A stretch of 64,000 nucleotides of DNA, taken from positions 2,046,001 to 2,110,000 of the forward strand of contig NZ_JAGJBZ010000001.1 in assembly GCF_020010925.1 (NCBI RefSeq). The letters are read 5' to 3'. Source of the stretch: Streptomyces griseiscabiei. Its GTDB lineage: Bacteria > Actinomycetota > Actinomycetes > Streptomycetales > Streptomycetaceae. The position numbers were made by a program, and so were the translations under genes. Below are positions 24,270 to 32,503 of the stretch, one piece after another (positions within the stretch are counted from its first letter, which is position 1; every line of letters starts with the position of its first letter). The notes beneath the pieces are model-generated. The model saw only the letters and a program-made list of their open reading frames with translations. It was not told the DNA's origin and searched no databases.

Positions 24270-25193
24270 ATGAGCTCCCCCACTGGGCCCGCGTCCGGCC
24301 TGCCAGTACGAATGCCGCGACCCCGCCAGCCCGGGCGGCACCGCCGTCCGGAGCCCCTGGCGGCTCCCGAGGGCGCGCCCGCGCTCGTCCTCGCGGTGCC
24401 CGGCACGCCCAGCGCCGCCACGCGCGGCCTCGCCGAGGAGGTCGTGAGCATCGCGCGCTCCGAGCTCCCCGGCCTCGACGCCCGCATCGGCTACGTCGAC
24501 GGGGGCGCCGACGAGTTCCCCACGCTGCAGTCGGTGCTCGCGCGCGCCGCCGAGGAGCGCACCGCCCGTTACGAGCAGGCGGTCGCCGCCGGCCTCGACG
24601 TCAAGGAGCCGGAAGGGCTCGTCGCCGTCGTCGTGCCCCTGCTGGCCGGTCCGGACAGCGCCACGCTGCGCCAGGTCCGCCAGGCCGTCATGGAGAGCCG
24701 GATCGCGGCCGAGCTGACCGATGTCCTCGGTCCGCACCCGCTGCTCGCCGAGGCCCTGCACGTACGGCTGTCGGAGGCCGGTCTGGCGCGTGCCGACCGG
24801 GCCCGGCTGTTCACCGTCGCCACCGCCGCGGACGGCATCGTCCTCGCCACCGTGGGCGGCGAGGAGGCCGTGCAGGCCGCCGGGATCACGGGCATGCTGC
24901 TGGCCGCGCGGCTCGCCGTGCCGGTGATGGCCGCCGCCCTCGACCAGGAGGGCTCGATCACCTCCATCGCCGAGCAGCTGCGCTCCTCCGGCTCCCAGCA
25001 GCTGGCGCTCGCGCCGTACCTGATAGGGCCGGAGATCGACGCCGGTCTCATCGAGGCGGCCGCGACGGAGGCGGGCTGCTCCGCCGCCGAGGCGCTCGGC
25101 CCCTACCCGGCGATCGGCAAGCTGGCCCTCGGCAAGTACACGACGGCGCTCGGCATCGCGCCGCAGCAGCCGCAGGGCCTGCCGGTCCGCTGA
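24270..25193 (+). CDS. CbiX/sirohydrochlorin-chelatase-like protein lacking the chelatase histidine
   Basis: 307 aa from ATG 24270; no strong ribosome site. After a basic, Pro-rich tail of ~35 residues comes a two-lobed alpha/beta protein: LVLAVPGTPSAATRGLAEEVVSIARSELPGLDARIGYVDG in the first lobe and LFTVATAADGIVLATVGGEEAVQAAGITGMLL in the second, ending with LAPYLIGPEID. The fold and the LAPYxxxP motif match CbiX/SirB chelatases. But the metal-binding His of the usual AHGS/GHGT motif is replaced (VPGTPS), and no His sits at the second-lobe equivalent. A ferrochelatase-type reaction is therefore doubtful. No siroheme or cobalamin genes are adjacent. Confidence 0.7.
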   Translation: MSSPTGPASGLPVRMPRPRQPGRHRRPEPLAAPEGAPALVLAVPGTPSAATRGLAEEVVSIARSELPGLDARIGYVDGGADEFPTLQSVLARAAEERTARYEQAVAAGLDVKEPEGLVAVVVPLLAGPDSATLRQVRQAVMESRIAAELTDVLGPHPLLAEALHVRLSEAGLARADRARLFTVATAADGIVLATVGGEEAVQAAGITGMLLAARLAVPVMAAALDQEGSITSIAEQLRSSGSQQLALAPYLIGPEIDAGLIEAAATEAGCSAAEALGPYPAIGKLALGKYTTALGIAPQQPQGLPVR

Positions 25194-25225
25194 GCCCCGG
25201 CACTCCGCCCGGACCGCGACCCCTG

Positions 25226-25268
25226 CGGCCGAGGGGCCGCTCCTCTCGCAGGAGCGGACCCTCGGCCG
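25226..25268. terminator. bidirectional terminator between CbiX-like and lactonase genes
   Basis: A long GC stem, CGGCCGAGGG..GCCGCTCCT pairing with AGGAGCGG..CCCTCGGCCG around a CTCGC loop with one internal mismatch, sits between two converging genes. Confidence 0.75.
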
Positions 25269-25311
25269 TACGCGTGCCACGCCGCGCCGCGCGGCTCTCG
25301 CGGTGGCGGGA

Positions 25312-26394
25312 TCAGCCGCTCAGGACGACGCAGGAGGCGGCCGGGGCCGCGATCGAGCCACCGTGCGCCGGTATCCCCGTGTCCGGGTCGACCGTGAACC
25401 AGGTGACGTCACCGGAGCGCTCGTTGGCCACGTACAGGGTGCCCGCCGCGTAGGCGAGGGCGCGGGGCCAGTGGCCGCCGCAGGGCACGGTGGTGACCAG
25501 GCGCAGCCCGTCGCCCTCGACGGCGAGCACGGAGAGGACGTCCGTGCCACGGGTGGCCGTCCACACGAAACGGCCGTCGGGGGACACGACGACGCCCGAG
25601 GGGTACGCGTCACCCTCCGGGGCGTCCGGCAGCACCGGGGTCTCCGCCAGCGTCTCCAGCAGGCCGTCAGAGGCGTTCCAGCGGCACACGGTGACCGTGG
25701 GGGCGAGTTCGTTCAGCACATAGACGTACGATCCGCCCGGCTCGCCGTCCGGGGCGCCGGGATGGAACGCCAGGTGGCGCGGTCCCGAGCCCGGCCGCAG
25801 GGCCGTCTCGTGGTGCACGACCGGGACGCCGTCCTCCAGCGCGCAGACCCGCACCGAGTCCGTGCCGAGGTCGACGCCGAGGAACCGGCGGCCGCTCGGG
25901 TCGGGCAGCACCTGATGGGCGTGCGGCTCCCGCTGGCGGCTCGGGTCGGGCCCGGAGCCGGTGTGCCGGAGCGTGCCGGACGCGGGCGCCGCGAGAGTGC
26001 CGTCGGGGCGCACGGGGACGGCGGTGACGCTGCCGGAGCCGTAGTCGGCGGTCAGGACATGACCGGCGTGTACGGCGAGATGGGTGGGGCCGTCGCCGAC
26101 CGCCACCGGGGGGCCGGTCAACTCCGGCGTGTCGCCCGTCACCCGGTAGGCGGCCACGGCGCCCCCGGGGCGCTCGCTGACCGCGTAGAGGGTCTCCCCG
26201 TCCGGCGCGAGGGCGAGGTAGGACGGGTCGGGGACGTCGTCCACGCCCCCCAGGACGGTGAGCGCGCCGCTCTTCTCGTCTACGGCGGCGACGAGGACGC
26301 CGGGTCCTCCCGCCGACGTGAACGACCCGATGTACGCCCGTCGTCGCCGCGGTCCGCCCGCCGCGTCCATGCCCGCTTCCGCTTCCGCAGTCAT
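25312..26394 (-). CDS. lactonase family protein (6-phosphogluconolactonase-like, seven-bladed propeller)
   Basis: 360 aa from ATG 26394, behind GGGAGGGG. Typical lactonase-family repeats: YIGSFTSAGGPGVLVAAVD, PSYLALAPDGETLYAVSE, GDGPTHLAVHAGHVLTADYGSGSVTAVPVRPDG, HAHQVLPDPSGRRFLGVDLGTDSVRV, GPRHLAFHPG, YPSGVVVSPDGRFVWTATRGTDVLSV and HWPRALAYAAGTLYVANERSGDV. Such cytoplasmic propellers hydrolyse sugar lactones (Pgl) or cis,cis-muconate lactones. A DasR-like palindrome lies about 45 bp upstream, suggesting a link to aminosugar metabolism and to the nearby GlcNAc-kinase-like gene. Confidence 0.85.
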   Translation of the reverse strand: MTAEAEAGMDAAGGPRRRRAYIGSFTSAGGPGVLVAAVDEKSGALTVLGGVDDVPDPSYLALAPDGETLYAVSERPGGAVAAYRVTGDTPELTGPPVAVGDGPTHLAVHAGHVLTADYGSGSVTAVPVRPDGTLAAPASGTLRHTGSGPDPSRQREPHAHQVLPDPSGRRFLGVDLGTDSVRVCALEDGVPVVHHETALRPGSGPRHLAFHPGAPDGEPGGSYVYVLNELAPTVTVCRWNASDGLLETLAETPVLPDAPEGDAYPSGVVVSPDGRFVWTATRGTDVLSVLAVEGDGLRLVTTVPCGGHWPRALAYAAGTLYVANERSGDVTWFTVDPDTGIPAHGGSIAAPAASCVVLSG

Positions 26395-26438
26395 TGCCGT
26401 CCCCTCCCGCTCGCCCGGTGTGCGCGCGAACAGTAGCA

Positions 26439-26454
26439 GGAGGTCTAGACCAAA
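26439..26454. promoter_or_regulatory. DasR-like (dre) site upstream of the lactonase
   Basis: The core GGTCTAGACCA is identical to the heart of the dre consensus for DasR, the GntR-family N-acetylglucosamine regulator (A[CG]TGGTCTAGACCA[CG]T). 12 of 16 positions match overall; the outer positions diverge. It is 45-60 bp upstream of the lactonase start, a fitting place for a repressor. Confidence 0.5.
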
Positions 26455-26561
26455 GTCTGCGGCGGTGGCGCGGACCGGGACCCGTGCGCCCCGCGAGTGC
26501 CTCCGGCTCCCTCGCACACGGCGCCCAGGGCGTGCACCGGGGGCGCCCGGCGCGGGTCGGT

Positions 26562-28184
26562 CTACGGACCGGCGGCCCGCGAGCCCGGGGCAGCCGCACC
26601 GAGCGGCATCGCCAGCTCGGACAGCGCCGTCTCCAGATTGCGCAGATGCGTCAGGGCGGGGCCGGCCTCGGGCCGGGAGGCGGCGGTCGGAGCAGGACGC
26701 GCCGGGGAGGCCGCGGTCGGGGAAGCCGGCGTCCGGAAGGCCGTGGCCGAGGAGATGACCGTACGGGAGGCCGTCGACCGGGAGGCCGTCGTGCGGGGAG
26801 CGGCTGCCGGGTCCGTGGCGGACGGTCGGCCGGCGGGCTCCGTCAGGGCCTCCACGGCGGCCTTCACCTGGCGGCAGGCGGCGATCAGGGCGGCCTCGCG
26901 CGATCCGGCCGGGTCGGCGGTGGCGGAGACCAGGGCGCGCACCTCGCTCACACAGTGGTCGAGCAGCCGGATGGCCTCGCGGGCGCGGGCCTTGCGGGCC
27001 CGGTGCGGGTTCAGCGGGTGGACCAGCGGGGCGAGCGCCATCCGGGCCCTGGCGAACAGCAGTTCCAGCTCGGCGGCGTGCGGGGTCGGGTCGGCTCCGG
27101 GGACCCCCTCCAGCCGGGCGGCCGTGGCGGTCGCGGTGGCGTGCACGCAGTGCAGCGCCCGCTGGATCCAGGCGTCGTTGGTCGCGTGGGTGGTGACGGG
27201 CAGGACGAGGACCACGGCGAGCATGGCGCAGACCGCGCCCACGCCCGTCTCGACCAGACGCAGCGCGAGCAGGCCGGGGTCCAGGACGCCCAGCAGGCCG
27301 TAGAGGAGGCTGGCCATGACGGTGACCGCCAGCATCATCCAGGAGTACGAGACCGCCGCCGTGTAGAAGATCCCGAAGACGCAGACCGCGACCAGCGCGG
27401 CCGAGGACGCGGGCGCCCCGTCCAGCGGGACGGCGACGAAGAGTCCGACGGCGACACCGATCACGGTGCCCAGGACCCGGCGGAAGCCGCGGACCAGGGT
27501 CTCACCGCGGGACGCGGTGTTGACGAAGATCCACCAGGCGGTGCCGACGGCCCAGTACCAGCGGTCCTCGGAGAGCGCCTGGCCGACGAGCAGCGCGACA
27601 CCGCAGGCGACCGCGGCCTGACAGGCCTGCCGGGTGGTGGGCCGCGCCAGTCCCGTCCCGGGCGGCCCGACGGGGAGCGCGACGGTCGGCAGCGAGCGCT
27701 CGATGGGCCACAGCACGAACCGCACCGTGCCCGCGACCAGCAGGGCGAGAGCCATGGCGGCGTACAGCTCGGGCAGGTGCGCCGGGACGGCGTGGAGGAA
27801 CTGCGCGACGAAGAAGCTCATGAACGCGAAGATCCCGAGCGCCTGGCCGCGCGGCCCCCAGCGGCGGGCGTAGACCCCGCCGAGGACGGTGGCCACGAAC
27901 GCGAGGTCGCGGGCGGCGGTGACGTCGTGCAGGACGGCGGCCAGGGCGAGCACGGGGAAGCCGGCCACCGGCAGCAGGGCGGTGGTGAGCCGCTGGGCGG
28001 GGACGGTCGCGTCGGTGACGGTGAACAGGGCGAGGAGGGCCGCGAGCCCGGCGGTGATGGAGGCGGGGAGCGAGAGGCCGCCGAGTTCGGACACGGCCAC
28101 GGCGGCGCCCACGCCGATGACGGCGCGGAGCGCGTTCCGCAGCCGCAGCAGCCCCGGATCGGGAGCCGTGAACATCCTCTTCAT
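26562..28184 (-). CDS. FUSC family integral membrane protein (aromatic-acid exporter-like)
   Basis: 540 aa from ATG 28184 (AAGGGGGCGG upstream). Two blocks of five to six membrane helices, about residues 12-165 and 190-335. The segment EDRWYWAVGTAWWIFVNTASRGETLVRGFRRVLGTVIG at the start of the second block is the FUSC signature. The C-terminal ~200 residues are cytosolic, helical, Ala/Arg-rich, and end in a degenerate repeat of RTTASRSTASRTVISSATAF type. It is a likely proton-driven efflux protein. It is divergent from an AsnC/Lrp gene with an inverted repeat in between, so probably under that regulator's control. A second FUSC gene with a MarR partner is at 2573-4231. Confidence 0.82.
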   Translation of the reverse strand: MKRMFTAPDPGLLRLRNALRAVIGVGAAVAVSELGGLSLPASITAGLAALLALFTVTDATVPAQRLTTALLPVAGFPVLALAAVLHDVTAARDLAFVATVLGGVYARRWGPRGQALGIFAFMSFFVAQFLHAVPAHLPELYAAMALALLVAGTVRFVLWPIERSLPTVALPVGPPGTGLARPTTRQACQAAVACGVALLVGQALSEDRWYWAVGTAWWIFVNTASRGETLVRGFRRVLGTVIGVAVGLFVAVPLDGAPASSAALVAVCVFGIFYTAAVSYSWMMLAVTVMASLLYGLLGVLDPGLLALRLVETGVGAVCAMLAVVLVLPVTTHATNDAWIQRALHCVHATATATAARLEGVPGADPTPHAAELELLFARARMALAPLVHPLNPHRARKARAREAIRLLDHCVSEVRALVSATADPAGSREAALIAACRQVKAAVEALTEPAGRPSATDPAAAPRTTASRSTASRTVISSATAFRTPASPTAASPARPAPTAASRPEAGPALTHLRNLETALSELAMPLGAAAPGSRAAGP

Positions 28185-28355
28185 GACGGTGTGCCGCCCC
28201 CTTGCCGTGGTGCCCGCCCCGCCCACGGCCGGTCCGGGGTCTCCGGGTGGCGGCGGGCACGGCGAAGGCGCCGCGCTCCGGACCGGCCTCGTCGCCGTCC
28301 GGCACCGCGCGGCGCCGTGAGTTGCGTGTAGACGGCAGAGGTATCACCTCGCGCC

Positions 28356-28394
28356 CCAATGGCTCAACACGGCCTCGCACGGGTGGGCCATTGG
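28356..28394. promoter_or_regulatory. inverted repeat in the FUSC/AsnC divergent promoter region
   Basis: CCAATGGC (28356-28363) and GCCATTGG (28387-28394) are exact inverted copies, centred 31 bp apart (about three helical turns), between divergent starts 28184 and 28459. Spaced half-sites are usual for Lrp/AsnC proteins, which bind as wrapped multimers. Confidence 0.5.
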
Positions 28395-28458
28395 TACAGT
28401 CATGGCGCCGGAATCCCGGCATCTGGTAGGCCAACGGATCAGACGGAGGCGACAGGCC

Positions 28459-28947
28459 ATGGCCGTGGACGAGCTGGACACCCGCATCCTGCGGCTGCTG
28501 CTGGACCGGCCGCGCACCAGCGTGCGGGAGTACGCCCGTGTCCTCGGCGTCGCCCGGGGCACGCTCCAGGCCCGGCTGGACCGGCTGGAGCGCGACGGGG
28601 TGATCACCGGCACGGGTCCGTCGCTCTCCCCCGCCGCGCTCGGCCACCCCGTACTGGCCTTCGTGCACATCGAGGTGACCCAGGGGCATCTCGACGACGT
28701 CGGGGACGCGCTGGCGGCCGTGCCGGAGATCATCGAAGCGTTCTCGATCACGGGTGGCGGCGATCTCCTGACCCGGGTCGTGGCCCGCGACAACGCGCAT
28801 CTGGAGGACGTCATCCAGGCGCTGATCAGCCTGCCGGGCGTGGTGCGCACCCGGACGGAGGTGGCGCTGCGGGAGCGGGTGCCGTACCGGCTGTCGCCGC
28901 TGGTCGGGTCGATCGGCGCGGCGGCGGGCCGGTCGGCGGGAAGCTGA
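28459..28947 (+). CDS. Lrp/AsnC family transcriptional regulator
   Basis: 162 aa from ATG 28459, 9 nt after GGAGG; an ATG at 28402 would add 19 residues. The N-terminal helix-turn-helix ELDTRILRLLLDRPRTSVREYARVLGVARGTLQARLDRLERDGVITG is followed by the RAM/ASNC effector domain (HPVLAFVHIEVTQGHLDDVGDALAAVPEIIEAFSITGGGDLLTRVVARDNAHLEDVIQ). It should bind DNA as an octamer-like assembly and sense an amino acid or related ligand at the RAM interface (GGGDLL). It is divergent from the FUSC exporter gene, its most likely target. Confidence 0.9.
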   Translation: MAVDELDTRILRLLLDRPRTSVREYARVLGVARGTLQARLDRLERDGVITGTGPSLSPAALGHPVLAFVHIEVTQGHLDDVGDALAAVPEIIEAFSITGGGDLLTRVVARDNAHLEDVIQALISLPGVVRTRTEVALRERVPYRLSPLVGSIGAAAGRSAGS

Positions 28948-28987
28948 CCCTGAAAGGCCCCCGGGTCCTCCTGGCACCCTGGAGTCC

Positions 28988-29674
28988 ATGAGCACCATCC
29001 GCAGCACTTCGGTCATCTTCGATCTCGACGGAACGCTCGTGGACAGCGAGCCGAACTACTACGAGGCGAGTCTGCGCATCCTCGCCGAGTACGGCGTCAC
29101 TGGCTTCACCTGGGCGGATCACGAACGGTACGTCGGCATCAGCGTCCACGAGACGGTCGCGCACTGGCGGGAACGGTACGGTCTCGCCGCCCCCGCCGAG
29201 GCGATCGTCGCCGCCAAGAACCGCCACTATCTGGAGCTGGCCCGCACCGGCACCCGGGTCTACCCCGAGATGCGGAAGTTCGTGGAACTGCTCGCGGCCG
29301 AGGGGGTGCCCATGGCCGTGGCCTCGGGGTCGTCACGGGAGGCGATCGAGGTGATCCTCGGCGGCACGGGCCTCGACGCGTATCTGAGGACCGTCGTGTC
29401 GGCGGAGGAGGTCGACCACGGCAAACCGGCGCCCGACGTCTTTCTGGAGGCCGCTCGCCGGCTGGGGGCGCGACCGGCCGACTGTGTCGTCCTGGAGGAC
29501 GCGGCGCCGGGGGTCGCCGCCGCGCACGCGGCCGGCATGCGGTGCGTCGCGGTCCCCTATCTCGCCGGGCAGGCCGACGATCCGGCGTTCGCGACAGCGG
29601 GGCTGCTGGTGCGGGGCGGGCAGGGGGAGTTCACGGCGCGGGAGGCGTACGACTGGGTCCTGGCGTCGGGTTGA
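28988..29674 (+). CDS. HAD-IA hydrolase, beta-phosphoglucomutase-like
   Basis: 228 aa from ATG 28988. The full catalytic set is present: FDLDGTLVDSE (Asp nucleophile plus acid/base Asp), VASGSSREA (motif II Ser), GKPAPDVFLEAARRLG (Lys) and VVLEDAAPGVAAAHAAGM (motif IV acids). The small helical cap between motifs I and II and the LEDA.xG signature fit the beta-phosphoglucomutase/sugar-phosphatase branch. A cytoplasmic phosphatase acting on a small sugar phosphate is likely. It lies 40 bp after the AsnC gene, possibly co-transcribed, and ends at a strong terminator. Confidence 0.88.
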   Translation: MSTIRSTSVIFDLDGTLVDSEPNYYEASLRILAEYGVTGFTWADHERYVGISVHETVAHWRERYGLAAPAEAIVAAKNRHYLELARTGTRVYPEMRKFVELLAAEGVPMAVASGSSREAIEVILGGTGLDAYLRTVVSAEEVDHGKPAPDVFLEAARRLGARPADCVVLEDAAPGVAAAHAAGMRCVAVPYLAGQADDPAFATAGLLVRGGQGEFTAREAYDWVLASG

Positions 29675-29687
29675 GACGCGCGGCGGG

Positions 29688-29738
29688 ACGGGCGGAGCCC
29701 GGTCCGCCGAGGGTGTCGGTGGACCGGGCTCCGCCCGT
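29688..29738. terminator. bidirectional terminator between HAD gene and the surface-protein locus
   Basis: Perfect 18-bp arms (ACGGGCGGAGCCCGGTCC / GGACCGGGCTCCGCCCGT) enclose a 15-nt loop between converging genes. It closes the iron-regulated locus on its left side. Confidence 0.8.
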
Positions 29739-29753
29739 GCCGTGGGGTCGGGA

Positions 29754-32414
29754 TCAGGTCGCTGTGCCGTGCGCCGCCTTCCGGGCGCGCCGGTGCAGGA
29801 GCCAGCCCGTCACGGTGAGCGCGGCGGCCGAGGCGGCCACGCCGAGCACGGTCATACCGGTGGAGGCGAGGCTGCCGCCGCCCCCGGTGGTCGTGGTGCC
29901 GCCCGTGCTCGTGCCGGCGGACGAGCTTCCGGCGGACGTCGAACCGCCGCCGGAGCCACCGGAGGTGGACGTGCCGCCGTCGGTGTCGCCGCCACCGGTG
30001 GTGGTCGTGTCACCGCCGCCGTCGTCGGTGTCGACCGGGTCCTGGCCGACGAAGGCGACGGGGACCTTGACGTCCTGCGAGCGGTCGCCGGACAGGGTGT
30101 GGTCGGCGCGGGTGGCGAGGACACAGGTGGCCTTGAAGCAGTCGGTGTACTCGTCCTTGGCGTCGACGGTCAGCTCGACCTCGAACGTGCCGCCGTCCTC
30201 GTACGGGATCGCCAGCTCCTCGCCGTAGTCGGGCGGGTTGGAGGAGATCCACGCGGAGGAGTGCGACCCGCCCGTCATGTCGACGCCGCCGATGCACGGG
30301 GTGGGCAGTTCGCCGGCGCCGTTGTCGACGCAGAGGGCGACGTAGATGCCCTTGTCCTCGTCGTAGCCGGAGCCGGTGACCTTCAGGGTCTGCTTCTCGG
30401 TGGCGAGGTTGTTGACCGGGGTGACGGTGAGCTTCTGGCCGTCGGGCCCGGTGACGGTCTTCGTGCCGGACGGCTTGTCGTCCTCTCCGTCGCCGTCCCC
30501 GTCGCCGCCGCCGGTGGTGTCGTCGGTCTCGGTGACGGTGAGGGTGAAGGGGGCGGTGCGGGTGGTGCCGACGGAGTTCTTGAACACCGCGCGGTACTCG
30601 TAACCGTCCTGCGCCGCCCGTGCCTTGAAGGTGTACGTGTTCGCCGTCGCGCCCTTGACCACGGACCAGGTCTGGGCGCCGTCGGTGCTGACCTCCCAGG
30701 TCACGGTGGGTTCGGGGGTGCCCTCGGCCGCCGCGACGAAGGAGACCTCGTCGCCCGGGGCCACGGTCCGGGAGGTCGGGGTCTGGGTGACCTTCGGGGA
30801 CATCCGGCGGTCGAGCTTGGTGATCTCGCCCTCGGAGGGGCTGCCGACGTAGACGGTGGTGCCGCCCGGGGCGACCGCGAGGGAGGCGGAGCCGTTCTGG
30901 GACTCGTTGTCGGCCAGCTTCGTGGGTACCGCGGCCGGTGCGTAGGAGGTGGTGTCGTACACGGCGAGGTGGCTGGTGCGGTCGCCGCCGTTGCCGGAGT
31001 CGCCGTTGTCCTGCCAGACGACGAAGGCCCGGCCGGTGGCGGTGTCGAAGGCGAGGTCGGCGGCCTGGTCCGCCTCGGCGCCGGTCGGCGCGTCGATGGT
31101 CTTCAGGAGCTTGGCGTCCTTGTCGTGGACGCGCACCGTGGTGCCGCTGCCCACCCAGACGTTGCCGGTGGCCGGGTCCGCCTCGATGAACTGGACGTTC
31201 GCGGAGGGGAGTTCGGCCGAGGCGGTCACGGTGAAGGAGTCGGTGTCGATCCGGCGCAGGGTGCCGCCGGCGGAGCCCGCGGACCAGGCCGCCTTGTGGG
31301 CCTTGTCGACGCCGAGCGCGGAGCCGCCCTCCAGGGTGAGGGTGCGGTTCTCCAGCGGGACGGCCGTCGCGGTGTCCACCTCGGAGAGGGTGGCGCCCTG
31401 GGCGACCAGGACGGTGGTGGTCTTGGTGCCGGGGCCGATCCCGGTGATGTTGGCGCCGGCGATCCATTTGCCGGTGACGGCCGCGTCACCGGTCTCGGCG
31501 GTGCCGATGCCGCGCAGCGCGAACTGGAAGACGGCGCCGTCGCCGGCGAGCGGGGCGGCGATCCGTACGACGGCGCGGGGCGCGAGGGTGCCGGTGGTGC
31601 CCGGGGCCTGGGCGACGTGGCCGAGGCTCTTGCCGTCCGCCGGGTCGAGGATGTGCAGACCGCGCTCGTCGACCGTGCCGGAGGCGGCGAAGTTGTCCGA
31701 ACCGGCGTACAGCTTCCCGGTCGTGGGGTGCAGCATCAGGTCGTTGACCTTGCCCGCCGCGGTGAACGCGGCGGACTCGGCGTAGCTGACCGTGCCGGCG
31801 GGTACGTCCTCGCCCTCGCCGCCGTCCCCGCCGCCGGTGTCCTGGCCCTCGAAGGCGACCGGGACACGGACGTCCTGGGAGCGGTCGCCGGAGTTGCGGT
31901 GGTCGACGCGGGTGACGACGGAGCAGACGACCTCGGTGCAGTCGACGCCGTTGTCCTCGGCCTTGATGTCGAGTTCGACGTCGAAGGTGCCGCCGTCGCC
32001 CCAGGCGACGGCGAGGGTGCCCTCGTACGGGTCGCCCTTGGGCACGATCCAGTGGGAGGAACTGCCGGTGCCGCTCTGGTCGGCGCCGCCGATGCACGGG
32101 GAGGGAATCTTGCCGTCGCCGTTGTCCTTGCACAGGGCGACGTAGATGGCCTTGGCCGTGTCGTAACCGGAGCCGGTGACCCGCAGTTTCTCGCCGTCCG
32201 GGTCGAGGTCGGCGGAGGCGGAGACGGTCAGTTTCTGGCCGTTCGCGCCGAGTCGGGTCTTCGGGGTGTCGGCGGCCTGGGCGGCGGTGCTCACCGTGAC
32301 GGCGGTGACCGCGGCGGCCACCAGGACGGCGGCTCCGAGAAGCGCTGCGGGGCGTCTCAGCCGCGGCCGGGCGACCCGGCCCGGCCCCCGCCGCTCCGTC
32401 GTGTCGTCTCTCAT
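29754..32414 (-). CDS. large LAxTG-anchored surface protein with two neocarzinostatin-like domains
   Basis: 886 aa from ATG 32414 (GAGGAA upstream). In order: signal peptide (1-48); neocarzinostatin-like domain 1 (about 52-175); propeller-like repeat region (about 195-520; SLAVAPGGTTVYVGSPSEGEI, DLAFDTATGRAFVVWQD); Ig-like domain (about 535-630, TPEPTVTWEVSTDG); neocarzinostatin-like domain 2 (about 650-775); Thr/Gly linker; LASTG at 849-853; a helix; RRARK. LAxTG is the class E sortase signal of Streptomyces. Each NCS-like domain has YVALC...PCIGG and a DC-x4-C pair spaced as in neocarzinostatin. It is last in the iron-box-controlled gene set, after an internal terminator. A surface heme or ligand relay is plausible but unproven. 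Confidence 0.82.
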   Translation of the reverse strand: MRDDTTERRGPGRVARPRLRRPAALLGAAVLVAAAVTAVTVSTAAQAADTPKTRLGANGQKLTVSASADLDPDGEKLRVTGSGYDTAKAIYVALCKDNGDGKIPSPCIGGADQSGTGSSSHWIVPKGDPYEGTLAVAWGDGGTFDVELDIKAEDNGVDCTEVVCSVVTRVDHRNSGDRSQDVRVPVAFEGQDTGGGDGGEGEDVPAGTVSYAESAAFTAAGKVNDLMLHPTTGKLYAGSDNFAASGTVDERGLHILDPADGKSLGHVAQAPGTTGTLAPRAVVRIAAPLAGDGAVFQFALRGIGTAETGDAAVTGKWIAGANITGIGPGTKTTTVLVAQGATLSEVDTATAVPLENRTLTLEGGSALGVDKAHKAAWSAGSAGGTLRRIDTDSFTVTASAELPSANVQFIEADPATGNVWVGSGTTVRVHDKDAKLLKTIDAPTGAEADQAADLAFDTATGRAFVVWQDNGDSGNGGDRTSHLAVYDTTSYAPAAVPTKLADNESQNGSASLAVAPGGTTVYVGSPSEGEITKLDRRMSPKVTQTPTSRTVAPGDEVSFVAAAEGTPEPTVTWEVSTDGAQTWSVVKGATANTYTFKARAAQDGYEYRAVFKNSVGTTRTAPFTLTVTETDDTTGGGDGDGDGEDDKPSGTKTVTGPDGQKLTVTPVNNLATEKQTLKVTGSGYDEDKGIYVALCVDNGAGELPTPCIGGVDMTGGSHSSAWISSNPPDYGEELAIPYEDGGTFEVELTVDAKDEYTDCFKATCVLATRADHTLSGDRSQDVKVPVAFVGQDPVDTDDGGGDTTTTGGGDTDGGTSTSGGSGGGSTSAGSSSAGTSTGGTTTTGGGGSLASTGMTVLGVAASAAALTVTGWLLHRRARKAAHGTAT

Positions 32415-32464
32415 GGGTTCCTCATTCGTCGGGTGCGTCCGCCGCACACCCGGGGGACGCCGAG

Positions 32465-32493
32465 GGCCGGGCCCCCGTCGAAGGGGCCCGGCC
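32465..32493 (-). terminator. terminator after the secreted NCS-like gene
   Basis: Perfect 11-bp arms (GGCCGGGCCCC / GGGGCCCGGCC) with a 7-nt loop, 11 bp after the 32504 stop codon. It separates the secreted-protein gene from the large LAxTG gene and so suggests partly independent expression. Confidence 0.7.
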
Positions 32494-32503
32494 GGTGGGG
32501 TGG

